A DNA stretch of 64,000 nt, from contig NZ_QXDC01000002.1 of assembly GCF_003550065.1 (NCBI RefSeq), positions 434,001 to 498,000 on the forward strand, written 5' to 3'. The position numbers and the translations under genes are program-made. The stretch comes from Hephaestia caeni. Lineage in GTDB: Bacteria > Pseudomonadota > Alphaproteobacteria > Sphingomonadales > Sphingomonadaceae. This document shows positions 56,701 to 63,982 of this stretch, piece by piece; positions within the stretch are counted from its first letter, which is position 1, and each line of letters opens with the position of its first letter. Under the pieces are notes generated by a model, which did no database searches, was not told the origin of the DNA, and was given only the letters and a program-made list of their open reading frames with translations.

Positions 56701-57543
56701 AATGGCGGACGCGCGCGGTTCAGCTTCGCCGAGAATGATGTGCTGGTTTCCAGCTCGGTCGGGTTCCAGCAATCCGGGCGCAGCGATACCAGCACGCGGT
56801 TCGAGGCGGGGAAGCAAGCAGGCCCTGACACCATTGAGCATTTCCTGGGCGGCGGCGAACAGGGCCAGGCGATGATGCAGAACTGGCTGCGTGGCGGGTT
56901 CGAGATGGACCGGCACGGCAACTGGCGGCTCAATCCACAGGTAGCGGACACGCTCACACGGGATGTGCAGTCCATCATCGCACAAACTGGATGGCAGCGC
57001 GGGCTCACCCGATCTGCACAGGATCAGACCACAATGGGGACCAATGTTGGGCTTGAGCTGGGCGGTGGCATTTCCAATTCGGAAACGGAATCGGAAACGA
57101 CCGGCGGTAGAGGTGGAGTGCCTCAGAAGGGGCAGAAAGCTCCACAAGGACCGGTAACACAACAGGCCCATACAACTAACGGCCGTGTCGGCGCGAATGT
57201 AGGATTTACAAGCCACGATGTGGGGGTCACGAATGAGACTGCAAGATCGTCCCTAGATGTAGTGAATCACGATGTTCGCAACGCCATAGCCGCCGCCGAG
57301 CGGGCCGCTGCCCGGTCCGGCCGCCCGGAAGAAGCCTTCTCGCGGGAATTGTCTGATCGTATCCTGGGGCCAACTGGTATGCGAAACCGCTATCTTCACG
57401 ATGCCGACGCAGGGCGCGCCACTTTTGATGTGACCGGTCCACTCACATCGATCGAGCAGAATTCTATCCTGAAGTCTGGCCGGTTCTCGACCGATATTGA
57501 CGGGAGCCCAGGTGACGGCGACGATAGCTTCAAGAAGCGTTAG
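53755..57543 (+). CDS. traG: Conjugal transfer protein TraG
   Basis: 1262 residues. N-terminal half is a polytopic membrane protein (segments near ETLVLIVAVVGIALGALLA, FQMLIGVGLFVGLVATTG, ATVFGIMLFMMPVALLFIL, ASFALGLFVFVALWG); the C-terminal half (from about residue 480) is hydrophilic, Ala/Gly/Glu/Arg-rich and longer than in F TraG (938 aa). TraG works in pilus assembly and, with TraN, in mating-pair stabilisation and entry exclusion. Last gene of the rightward operon. The tail overlaps a convergent gene by 4 bp. Confidence 0.9.
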   Translation: MKRILRALSVLTALLTLSFTATPALAIDTSFHTYDGFAETVDAFRLVSMIFGDPRYETLVLIVAVVGIALGALLASVKGSGMGIVAFGFQMLIGVGLFVGLVATTGTVHIYDRVRNAYQPVGDVPNLIVLVAGMTNMMERALAEVIDDNTTDPHAKLEFGAGGHSFDLFLNAASPRGPMTDVFLDSTIKDYVRQCYPVARVSPAYGVDDDQLFRTTTDLPAAFAAMAGPATFSTVFTSSDKAGTTVSCNEAWEHISTRLSEPALFDNYVAQVCTRTGYDIANAAQLQRCRANIGELGGMMMDNPASLQQFLTSVMLGSTIGDVLFEDSPATAARVMANRAVVSSGLATMSTANEWMPTIRATVFGIMLFMMPVALLFILTPINLRVASFALGLFVFVALWGVIDAGIYQLTLGRATDVLAEMRANNVAANAWMLAPSSAMKALAIFGSFRTAAAGLAGAFVFTVFRFSGNVFTAFTSGALGVQGQGTAAAAPLTTSEGYAGALEAQSNAAGTMARRSATSSFGDFGERSNFGANRAFGAASRVIGEHGGGASGTAAFGLGGLDAAREMGGLSPALTGRSLSDPATVRAVRDNATTSAIHNFAEKDALRNLGTGYFGEGQSGERAFAAFAQKMVQWRAFGDQRSYDMMMQGAQRHFERNGYDQKDAALKASTVIAQASADPTFAKLIANTYDQEQMLRNDLTGAQVQVGAMEGRRDFAGDNVTPIERRNVATEQAHRTGSNEGQRNASSMLGLPVQETSRRIAFINALSGEARSSAITQLSRATGRNEAQVLRALETYNAAVQVGTADGATAEAGREGTSVYGRTREAAGYDFAERSGKLDAQREVGHDGTRSAARIGEQRRQADNAGFAEGAAAAGMSVRQAARLDSFVRTLSQGVGNQTDMAEGGAAGIADRARNERLTRIVENERLTRMQQLLGEHGVTMSKREIAMAQNGDLSLNLTPETAAQMWRGGLINESQLGAIANGGRARFSFAENDVLVSSSVGFQQSGRSDTSTRFEAGKQAGPDTIEHFLGGGEQGQAMMQNWLRGGFEMDRHGNWRLNPQVADTLTRDVQSIIAQTGWQRGLTRSAQDQTTMGTNVGLELGGGISNSETESETTGGRGGVPQKGQKAPQGPVTQQAHTTNGRVGANVGFTSHDVGVTNETARSSLDVVNHDVRNAIAAAERAAARSGRPEEAFSRELSDRILGPTGMRNRYLHDADAGRATFDVTGPLTSIEQNSILKSGRFSTDIDGSPGDGDDSFKKR

Positions 57544-57986
57544 TGACGATCCGGATGCTGTAGGCTTTCTGGACTGCCGATATACAGCCCTCCCGATCGC
57601 GGATGGTACATGTCTACCGACGGATGCGGGTGCCCAAATTTTCGACCGTCGACCTCATCGCCAAACGGATCCAAATCGACATTGAGCAGCTCGGCCCCAT
57701 TTCCATCGCCGGAAATGGGTCGCCTGCCCAGCAAGTGCTGCGCATAGCCAACGCCCAGCACCATGAGTGCTGTCATCGGAAAGAACAGAATGTTCAGAAA
57801 GCCCGCCAGCGCGCTTTCGTAGAAAGCTGCCAGCGACAGAAACCTCGTCGATGCGGCCATACCCGCCCACCAGACGGGGATCGTTGCCCACCAAATTTTG
57901 GCATACCAAGGGTGCCAGAGCCAATCCGCCAGCTTTTGCTGCGGCAACTTCACCCCATTTTCGTCGATGTTGATGGCAGCATTCAT
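57540..57986 (-). CDS. Membrane protein convergent with traG (148 aa)
   Basis: Short N-terminal cytosolic part (NAAINIDENGVKLPQQKLADWLW), two transmembrane segments (WWATIPVWWAGMAAST; LNILFFPMTALMVLGVGYA), then a hydrophilic tail. Start 57986 has GAGGA 8 bases upstream. Position right behind traG recalls F traS (entry exclusion), but it is on the other strand and I see no sequence match. The 194 bp to the next gene hold a short CCTCA/TGAGG hairpin (58063-58076) and nothing else recognised. Confidence 0.65.
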   Translation of the reverse strand: MNAAINIDENGVKLPQQKLADWLWHPWYAKIWWATIPVWWAGMAASTRFLSLAAFYESALAGFLNILFFPMTALMVLGVGYAQHLLGRRPISGDGNGAELLNVDLDPFGDEVDGRKFGHPHPSVDMYHPRSGGLYIGSPESLQHPDRH

Positions 57987-58180
57987 CAAACTTGTCCTCA
58001 GAATTGGACTGTAGCAGAAAATGTGGCGGTGTTCCATCCTTCGCGAACAGATACGGAGAGCACCTCAAGCGTGAGGTTCGATTCTGGCTCAGTTGTGTGA
58101 ATCGAACTTGTAGTCAACTGCCTTATGTTCATCGAGATAAGCGAAGTTCTCGCGCGCATCTCGTAATGTGGTTTCTCTAA

Positions 58181-58708
58181 CTATAATTGGCCTACGTTTC
58201 TCAATTCGCTTTCCAGCGTCGTAAACGGCAAGACGAGCGTCAGTGGTTTATCTTGCAGAGGGACCGCACCGTAACTTGCATACCAGGCAGCGGCACGCTC
58301 ACTCTTTGCATCGATGATGAGCATGACCCCACCGACTTCAGCGGCGACGCGAATGCACCTACGGCCGATCGCCCCCAGGAGTTGCCCGCCGAGCCCCTGT
58401 CCCTGCTGGCGAATGTCCGTCGCAAGCCGTGCGAGCCGAAAGCCGGGCACTTCATGCCTTGCGAGGCCACGCTTAACCAACTCAGGTGTATCGGCATAGT
58501 TCATGCTGCCGGGCGCGATGCTGTAGAAGCCAAGAACCGTTCTGTTGTCGGAGTCATCGATCGCCAGGAAGGTCTTGGCTCCTCCGGCCTCGTGGCTTTG
58601 CCGCGCATAGCGTTGCAGGAAGGTGTTCAGTTCCTCATCGCCGCAGTCGAACAAGGCTCGGTCATGGGCTTTCGAGATCGCTTCCTCATGCCACGAAGGA
58701 AGCATCAT
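58181..58708 (-). CDS. GNAT acetyltransferase toxin (TacT-like)
   Basis: 175 residues. GNAT domain with LGFYSIAPGSMNYAD, RLATDIRQQGQGLGGQLLGAIGRRC (acetyl-CoA loop) and AAAWYASYGAVPLQD. This pattern, adjacent to a DUF1778 protein, is that of TacT/AtaT toxins that acetylate aminoacyl-tRNA and stop translation. The start overlaps the antitoxin stop by 4 bp (ATGA). Confidence 0.88.
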   Translation of the reverse strand: MMLPSWHEEAISKAHDRALFDCGDEELNTFLQRYARQSHEAGGAKTFLAIDDSDNRTVLGFYSIAPGSMNYADTPELVKRGLARHEVPGFRLARLATDIRQQGQGLGGQLLGAIGRRCIRVAAEVGGVMLIIDAKSERAAAWYASYGAVPLQDKPLTLVLPFTTLESELRNVGQL

Positions 58709-58983
58709 GCTCGCTTTGGCATCGCGGCGATGGCCGCGCGTAATTTCGCATTCGCCGGAGGTGGGTTGTCGAGCAGATCAAGCACGAGCAGGCTGTCTCT
58801 CTCGCTTAGCTTCGTCCGCTCGGCCTCTTCGATCACGCTTTCGGCGACACGAAGAGCCGATCGCGTAACAAAGGTGGTCAAATCAGTATGATTGAGCGCA
58901 GCCGCCCGGGCGAGCAAAGCCTTTTGCTCCGGTCGGATGCGCAGGCTCATGCGCTTGTTGTCTTCCACCACAGCCCGGGGCAT
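58705..58983 (-). CDS. DUF1778 ribbon-helix-helix antitoxin
   Basis: 92 residues. DNA-binding N-terminus MSLRIRPEQKALLARAAALNHTDLTTFV and a C-terminal tail rich in Pro/Ala/Lys that masks the toxin. ATG 58983 (residue 5 of the longer reading) has GGAGG 6 bases upstream. An imperfect palindrome lies just upstream at 58997. Confidence 0.88.
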   Translation of the reverse strand: MPRAVVEDNKRMSLRIRPEQKALLARAAALNHTDLTTFVTRSALRVAESVIEEAERTKLSERDSLLVLDLLDNPPPANAKLRAAIAAMPKRA

Positions 58984-58996
58984 CGCCACCTCCATT

Positions 58997-59017
58997 CGTA
59001 CAATTTCAATTAGTACG
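58997..59017. promoter_or_regulatory. Imperfect palindrome upstream of the DUF1778 antitoxin, probable operator
   Basis: CGTACAATT-TC-AATTAGTACG: arms CGTACAATT and AATT(A)GTACG are inverted with one extra base. It lies 14 bases before the antitoxin ATG, the right place for self-repression by the RHH protein. The remaining about 130 bp to 59146 contain a reading frame of 38 codons (59041-59157) with no support. Confidence 0.5.
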
Positions 59018-59145
59018 CGAAATGATGCTGTTGGTCAAGATATGTACACCTTGAAGGAGTACGTTGCACCCCCTTTTCAAAATGCGGAGGAACCTCACTG
59101 GCATCACCATGCGTTCGCCGCGTGCGGGCGCATGGTCGACACCGT

Positions 59146-59799
59146 TCAGGACCAATAATCCTTCTTCTGCTGCGTCACCACTCGGAAGGATCTGAAGGCA
59201 AGCCGCGCCTTGCGTTGCCGTACTTCTCCAGCAAGATCGCCCAGCGCGCGCGCCAACTCAACTCGCGTCACTGTGCAGGCTGCGCCCACAATCACCTCGC
59301 GCAACGCAAGCTTGGGAGAAAATTCAGCAAAATATTTTCCGCTCTCCCGGTCCATATCCTCAAGTCCAACGAAAGCGCGGACCTCGTCCTCATATTTCCA
59401 ATGCGTAAACTTGATGCAGGACAGCTCCAGCATGAAAGCTAGCCCCTTTTCCTCATCGTCCAGGATCGCGGGGTCAAAGGGCACGCGCTTCGCTTGATAC
59501 TGAACCGGCTTGACGATATCGTCGGCTACATCGAAGCCAAGGCAAAGCCCGGAATGCTTCCCCGCATAATGCGACCATTGAACCGGATTATGCCACTTGC
59601 GACTGAAGCAGAGCAGACCTGCTCGCTCCGCCATCTGTGCCTTAGCGTGACGAAAGGCGGCACGCTCATCCGCGGTCCTGGATGCCACAGCCAATAGCTC
59701 GAACGGATCGTTGAGTTGATCGAACGTCGCGATCTTCAAGCGCCGGCGCTCGATGTTGGAGATGCCGTGTTCGGCAGGGACAAAGTGATAGAGGCGCAT
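59146..59799 (-). CDS. DUF2971-domain protein
   Basis: 217 residues, soluble. Typical DUF2971 features: YHFVPAEHGISNIERRRLKIATFDQLNDPFEL at the N-terminus, then LLCFSRKWHNPVQWSHYAGKHSGLCLGFDV. The biochemical role of DUF2971 is unknown. It follows a small membrane-anchored gene after 3 bases, so the two are coexpressed. In mobile-element cargo. Confidence 0.82.
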   Translation of the reverse strand: MRLYHFVPAEHGISNIERRRLKIATFDQLNDPFELLAVASRTADERAAFRHAKAQMAERAGLLCFSRKWHNPVQWSHYAGKHSGLCLGFDVADDIVKPVQYQAKRVPFDPAILDDEEKGLAFMLELSCIKFTHWKYEDEVRAFVGLEDMDRESGKYFAEFSPKLALREVIVGAACTVTRVELARALGDLAGEVRQRKARLAFRSFRVVTQQKKDYWS

Positions 59800-59802
59800 G
59801 AT

Positions 59803-60327
59803 CTACGAATGCTTCCCAGGCAGCGTGGCCTGATCGCCCCTTCCTTCCCTCGAGAAGAGCCGTGGGCGCCAGGATCGAGGCAGGGTCGCCATGTCGCGGC
59901 GTGCAAAATGCCTCAACCTTGCAGCGGTATCGCGAACGGCGATACGTCCATCATCAACGTCTTCAAAATAGCTATCGTGCCGAATCGATAGCTGCTTTTC
60001 GAGGCTCGTGATCTGGTGGCTCACCTCATCGGGCAGAATCCAGCTCTCGCTGGCGATCAGGATGAAAAGCTGGTCCCTCGTCGAGCGGAACTCGTGATTG
60101 TCCGCTTCTTCCTCCGCCTCGTCACGCTCCCGGCCCCTGACTTCTGCATTGTAAGAACGTTCATAGGATCGGCGCATCTTTTCCAGCGCTTCGAATATCG
60201 CGGAATAGGCACGGGCTTTCAGTTCCCACGCCCGTTCGCGATAGGTCTTTCGTTCGGTCAGGACGACGCCCAGCCATATCCCGACTAACGGGCCGATCAG
60301 TGTAGTAATCAGCGGCAAATATGGCAT
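59803..60327 (-). CDS. Membrane-anchored helical protein of unknown function (174 aa)
   Basis: One N-terminal transmembrane segment (PLITTLIGPLVGIWLGVVL), then charged helices (YRERAWELKARAYSAIFEALEKMRRSYERSYN) that would form a coiled coil in the cytosol. Start 60327 chosen since it places the anchor at the N-terminus. I cannot name a family. Directly upstream of the DUF2971 gene; together a two-gene unit. The 118 bp to the lectin gene hold no clear element. Confidence 0.62.
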   Translation of the reverse strand: MPYLPLITTLIGPLVGIWLGVVLTERKTYRERAWELKARAYSAIFEALEKMRRSYERSYNAEVRGRERDEAEEEADNHEFRSTRDQLFILIASESWILPDEVSHQITSLEKQLSIRHDSYFEDVDDGRIAVRDTAARLRHFARRDMATLPRSWRPRLFSREGRGDQATLPGKHS

Positions 60328-60445
60328 CGAACCCTGACCTAACTTCTTCGCTGGTCTGGCCAGTCGTGCATAGCCGGACATCAGCATCTAACCTTCACCT
60401 CCGGACCGGCGGCATCAGATACACATGCATGCCGAACACTGACGA

Positions 60446-61855
60446 TTAATGACAGCATGTGTTTGTGCTCCATAGAAGCGCCCCGCGCGCCCTATTGGAG
60501 AGCATCACGACGTTTCCATCGTTCTTCACGTAGAGAGCCGCATTCGGAAAACCGGGCGATGCGCTCGACCAATAGGGAACATTGACGTTGTTGTAGAGAA
60601 CGAGATTGCCGTCCGTCTGAAAAGCCAGCCGCCCCATGACGCTCGCGCCGGCCGTGTTCGATGCCCATAGCGGCGTGGCATTCATGTATTGGACCACGTT
60701 AAAGTCTGATTGCGCTCTGAATGTGAACCGCCCATCCGGTGACATAATGGACTGATTGGAAAGCAGCGTCGTCCCCGGCGCGGCGTAGGTTGCAAGGCTC
60801 TCATTGAGCTGATGGAAGTTGATATCAACGACACCATTGGTCTGCGCCATGACGGTATCGAGCATGATCTGCGGCGTGTTCAGCGCAACGTAGTTGGTCT
60901 GGTCGCGGCAATCGACCCTGACCCAATCCTGATTGCCCCACCTATCAAGGCCGGGATGGCCTGTGGAAGAGACGTTCATGACCTTGCAACGGGACTGCAA
61001 GGGGTAGTTTGTCGATTCAGGATGGCAGATCGGAGCCGTAGTCCCGCGCTCCTGATAGCAACGACTGCGAGGAATCCACGCCTCCCAACGGGTGTAGCCA
61101 TACTCTTTGGTGAAGTAGTAGCGTTCCAGCGCGTTGTTCTGCTGGGACAGATTTTCGGCCGCAAAGTGATCGGACCGAATCGCAGTGAGCAGCTTTCCCG
61201 TCTCAAATTGATATTGAGCAGGTGCATTCCAATAGGTTCGGCCTATTGAGCTTCCACTCACGCAACCAGGGCGATTGGGGGTAAGTTGAATATGGTATGT
61301 GGCATGGGTAGCCGAATTTGTTTGCGGCCATGAACTCGGTGCCGAAGGAAGGGGGAACAATCTCCAACCGCCCGCACGGGCGCCCGGCGTGGAATAGCTC
61401 GCTGATCTTGACCAAATCTGATCGTAGCAGCCGCCATCCGATGTGCGGATGAAGGACGCGCTGGTAGTGAATGTCACGTCAATCAAGTCGTAACCGTCAC
61501 GGGCTTCGGAAAAGCTGAATTGGAAGTTCGAGTTAAACCCTCCCTGAAGGTTCTTCGAAACCATGATTCGGGTGTAGCCATCGGTTCCCAGAACAGGGAA
61601 TGAGTTTGTGGCCGAATACGTTGCCCCCGTAACGCTATCGAAGTCTGTAACAATATAGGGCGAGTTTTCGTAAAGGCCGATGTTGCGCCGGTTCGGGCAT
61701 GTCGCAGGATCGCCCGCGACAACTGCGCCAGACGAATTCAAGCAAACATCCTGCGTTAGATAGTCGTATAGCTCGGGGTGTGCTTGAGCATGAGCGGACG
61801 AAAAATTTAGTATTGAAAGCAATACGGCCGCTAGCGGAATAAAGTAGTTTCTCAT
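60446..61855 (-). CDS. Secreted protein with C-terminal bulb-type mannose-binding lectin domain
   Basis: 469 residues. Sec signal peptide ending SSAHAQ. Residues about 25-360 form a domain I do not recognise (YDYLTQDVCLNSSG, several Cys and Trp). The C-terminal about 110 residues (361-469) are a B-lectin (GNA-like) prism with the sugar-binding motif QxDxNxVxY: QSDFNVVQY (382-390), QTDGNLVLY (413-421) and a degenerate KNDGNVVML (444-452). Binds mannose-type glycans, by family knowledge. Similar domains occur in lectin-like bacteriocins, though those have two such domains and no signal peptide. Upstream neighbour is a methyltransferase gene 18 bp away. Confidence 0.78.
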   Translation of the reverse strand: MRNYFIPLAAVLLSILNFSSAHAQAHPELYDYLTQDVCLNSSGAVVAGDPATCPNRRNIGLYENSPYIVTDFDSVTGATYSATNSFPVLGTDGYTRIMVSKNLQGGFNSNFQFSFSEARDGYDLIDVTFTTSASFIRTSDGGCYDQIWSRSASYSTPGARAGGWRLFPLPSAPSSWPQTNSATHATYHIQLTPNRPGCVSGSSIGRTYWNAPAQYQFETGKLLTAIRSDHFAAENLSQQNNALERYYFTKEYGYTRWEAWIPRSRCYQERGTTAPICHPESTNYPLQSRCKVMNVSSTGHPGLDRWGNQDWVRVDCRDQTNYVALNTPQIMLDTVMAQTNGVVDINFHQLNESLATYAAPGTTLLSNQSIMSPDGRFTFRAQSDFNVVQYMNATPLWASNTAGASVMGRLAFQTDGNLVLYNNVNVPYWSSASPGFPNAALYVKNDGNVVMLSNRARGALLWSTNTCCH

Positions 61856-61873
61856 TGAGACCTCCTATTCCCA

Positions 61874-63016
61874 TTAATCCGTTAAATTTCCATTCGCCGA
61901 CTTTCTGATAATTATCCCAAATGAAGTGCTTATAAATCCATCTATTGCGATCTTTAAATGGATGGGATCGCCTAATTTCTTGGCATGATCGGTTTTAGGA
62001 TCATAGTGCCACGGCGGTAGATCAATAAACTGATCCATCGGGTGTTCGCCAAAGTCGAAATTTAGTGGCGCAACTTCGTGGCCCTTTTCCGCCATATGTC
62101 TGGCGAATTTCTCGATATGCTTTTTTTGATAAAGCACTGTCAGCCAGTTATCTATTGTCGGCCCATCATTCTCGACGTTCATTTCGAGCGTATGGATAGC
62201 CAATCCACCCGGCGATAAAGTATCGAGCGAATTTTCAATGAAGCGCAACCCGGCATCTATAGACCCAAGATGCTCAAGTGCACAAATCGACCAGCAAAAA
62301 TCATAACCTCGAAGATCGCCTGGAATATTATTCATATCCACTGTTCGAATGGAGACAAACTGTTCGAACGTCTCCTTGTCGATCAGGTGCGATTGAAACG
62401 GGATTGGCGAAGAACCGAGATGTTGGTTGCTGCTGGCCCAACCGGCAGCCTCCGCGCTGGCGGCTGCCTCATCGCTCGCTGTGACCTGAACACCCTGTGC
62501 GGCCAGATAGCTAGGTATCGGTTCCGCGCCGCAGCCAAAGCCGAGTCCGCGCTTCCCGCTCGTCATGTGGCCGTTCTCATAGATCGCTTGGAGAACATAC
62601 GTCAGTTCCCAGAGCTTTCGGTGATAGACGATGGCCGTTTTGAGTTGTGCCGCCCAATGGGCAACCCACTGGCTTTCAATGTCGCTTTGCGTCGATGCTT
62701 TCGAATCAAGGCCAACGAAGTGAGCTTGCGTTTCGGCGTTAACGGGCAATGCCGCAGCCATTTTCCGGCCTAGATCATAGCCGAACGCCTTCATATTCAG
62801 TTCGAGTATGCGGACGTTCTTCACAATATCGTTGAGCGCATTGAGATTCGGCTGAGCATCGTCTGTCACCAGATCAAGCAACCGCTTTAGAATGCGGTTT
62901 TTCAGTCTAGATCCCAGCGACACTTCGGAATTCCCTCCATCCAACGGAAGGAACGCACGCGCCCCCTCTATCATAGGGACACGCGAAAAACGAAAATTGG
63001 CAAGCTCCAGGCGCAT
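61874..63016 (-). CDS. Class I SAM-dependent methyltransferase
   Basis: 380 residues, soluble. SAM-binding motif I at about 159-166 (GLGFGCGAEP), then VTASDEAA and YDFCWSICALEHLGS with the usual follow-on motif (LSPGGLAIHTLEMN). A helical N-terminus of about 150 residues is not typical of small rRNA methyltransferases and suggests a glycan or secondary-metabolite substrate. Start 63016 is supported by GGTGG; it lies 18 bp upstream of the lectin gene in the same direction, so the two are likely an operon. The 282-bp gap to 63299 contains the operator below and no gene. Confidence 0.78.
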   Translation of the reverse strand: MRLELANFRFSRVPMIEGARAFLPLDGGNSEVSLGSRLKNRILKRLLDLVTDDAQPNLNALNDIVKNVRILELNMKAFGYDLGRKMAAALPVNAETQAHFVGLDSKASTQSDIESQWVAHWAAQLKTAIVYHRKLWELTYVLQAIYENGHMTSGKRGLGFGCGAEPIPSYLAAQGVQVTASDEAAASAEAAGWASSNQHLGSSPIPFQSHLIDKETFEQFVSIRTVDMNNIPGDLRGYDFCWSICALEHLGSIDAGLRFIENSLDTLSPGGLAIHTLEMNVENDGPTIDNWLTVLYQKKHIEKFARHMAEKGHEVAPLNFDFGEHPMDQFIDLPPWHYDPKTDHAKKLGDPIHLKIAIDGFISTSFGIIIRKSANGNLTD

Positions 63017-63251
63017 AAAACCACCAAGCCTACATTGTCCCATGCGATCCGTTGGGAGCCGCTTTCGTTGCGTCCAGCAAGACAGTCCGGAAAGCTCTCA
63101 GTCCAGGCTATGTTTTCAGAGACATGGCATTGCCCAAGTTTCGCTGTTGCGCCTCGACCTCGGTCATGGCCGCTTCGGCCACCAGTGCGATTCCGATCGA
63201 CAACCTCTGCCCCTGCAACAGACGAGGTGGGTGGCCGATATTGATTATTTA

Positions 63252-63285
63252 GGATATTACGCTATATCCGTATCCGACATATCCG
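63252..63285. promoter_or_regulatory. Operator-like repeats upstream of the Xre/ParS-like gene
   Basis: GGATAT (63252-63257) and its inverse ATATCC (63264-63269) make a 6-bp inverted repeat with 6-base spacer, overlapping three direct TATCCG copies at 63265, 63271 and 63280. The block ends 14 bases before the ATG and fits binding by the antitoxin. Confidence 0.55.
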
Positions 63286-63298
63286 ATTGGATCGATTC

Positions 63299-63982
63299 AT
63301 GGCAACGATTTATCCCGATGAGCCAGGCGCTGTTGCGTTCGAGACTCTATCCGGCACGGCAGCCGAGGTTCGCAAGAAGCTTCGGTCGGCCGACGACGAT
63401 CAAGTCGTCGCGCTGGCGCTGGAGCATGGAACTCCGAAGCTTCGGCAGGCGCTCGCTCAGGCCGTCACTCTTATCACCCCGCTCATTCTCGCGCGTCTTG
63501 CCCGCCGTGATCAGGAAACGCTCGACAAACTCGTCGACGCGCTCGTTCCGCAAGTTCCGCCTCCACAGCATCTTGTCGCAGAGGCCAGAATGAACGCCGA
63601 GGCACGGACAGAGGTGCTCATGTCGGCCGAGTGGCTAACCGCCGCGCAGCTCTCCGAACTTGCGGGATTCAGTGGCCAGAACGCCAGTGCCCAGCCCAAC
63701 AAGTGGAAGCGCGATGGAAAGATTTTCGCCGTCCGCCAGCAGGGGAATGACTATTATCCTGGATATGCGCTTGACGCCGACGCCAGATACCGTCCGCTGA
63801 AGGGACTCGCGCCCATTCTCAAGCGTTTCGGAAACGATCTCGAGGACTGGGACATCGCTATCTGGTTCGCTTCGGTGAACAGCTTCCTGGGCGGCGTCCG
63901 GCCAATGGATATGCTTAAGAGTGATCCTGATCGCGTGCTGGCAGCCGCTCAAGACGAGATCGACGGCGTCCTGCATGGTTAG
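63299..63982 (+). CDS. Antitoxin Xre/MbcA/ParS-like protein
   Basis: 227 residues. Central helix-turn-helix-like LTAAQLSELAGFSGQNASAQPNKW and a C-terminal ParS/DUF2384-like block IAIWFASVNSFLGGVRPMDMLKSDPDRVLAAAQDE. Such proteins pair with RES-domain toxins that degrade NAD. A longer TTG start at 63287 was rejected. The partner starts at 63975 overlapping the stop. Assignment is by motif shape. Confidence 0.7.
   Translation: MATIYPDEPGAVAFETLSGTAAEVRKKLRSADDDQVVALALEHGTPKLRQALAQAVTLITPLILARLARRDQETLDKLVDALVPQVPPPQHLVAEARMNAEARTEVLMSAEWLTAAQLSELAGFSGQNASAQPNKWKRDGKIFAVRQQGNDYYPGYALDADARYRPLKGLAPILKRFGNDLEDWDIAIWFASVNSFLGGVRPMDMLKSDPDRVLAAAQDEIDGVLHG

Noticed and set aside
58063..58076. CCTCA-AGCG-TGAGG hairpin after the traG-convergent gene
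   Set aside because: Short stem without T tract; not convincing as a terminator.
59041..59157. 38-codon frame (MYTLKEYVAPP...) between the DUF1778 and DUF2971 genes
   Set aside because: No clear ribosome binding site or conserved domain; could be a remnant but there is too little to call.
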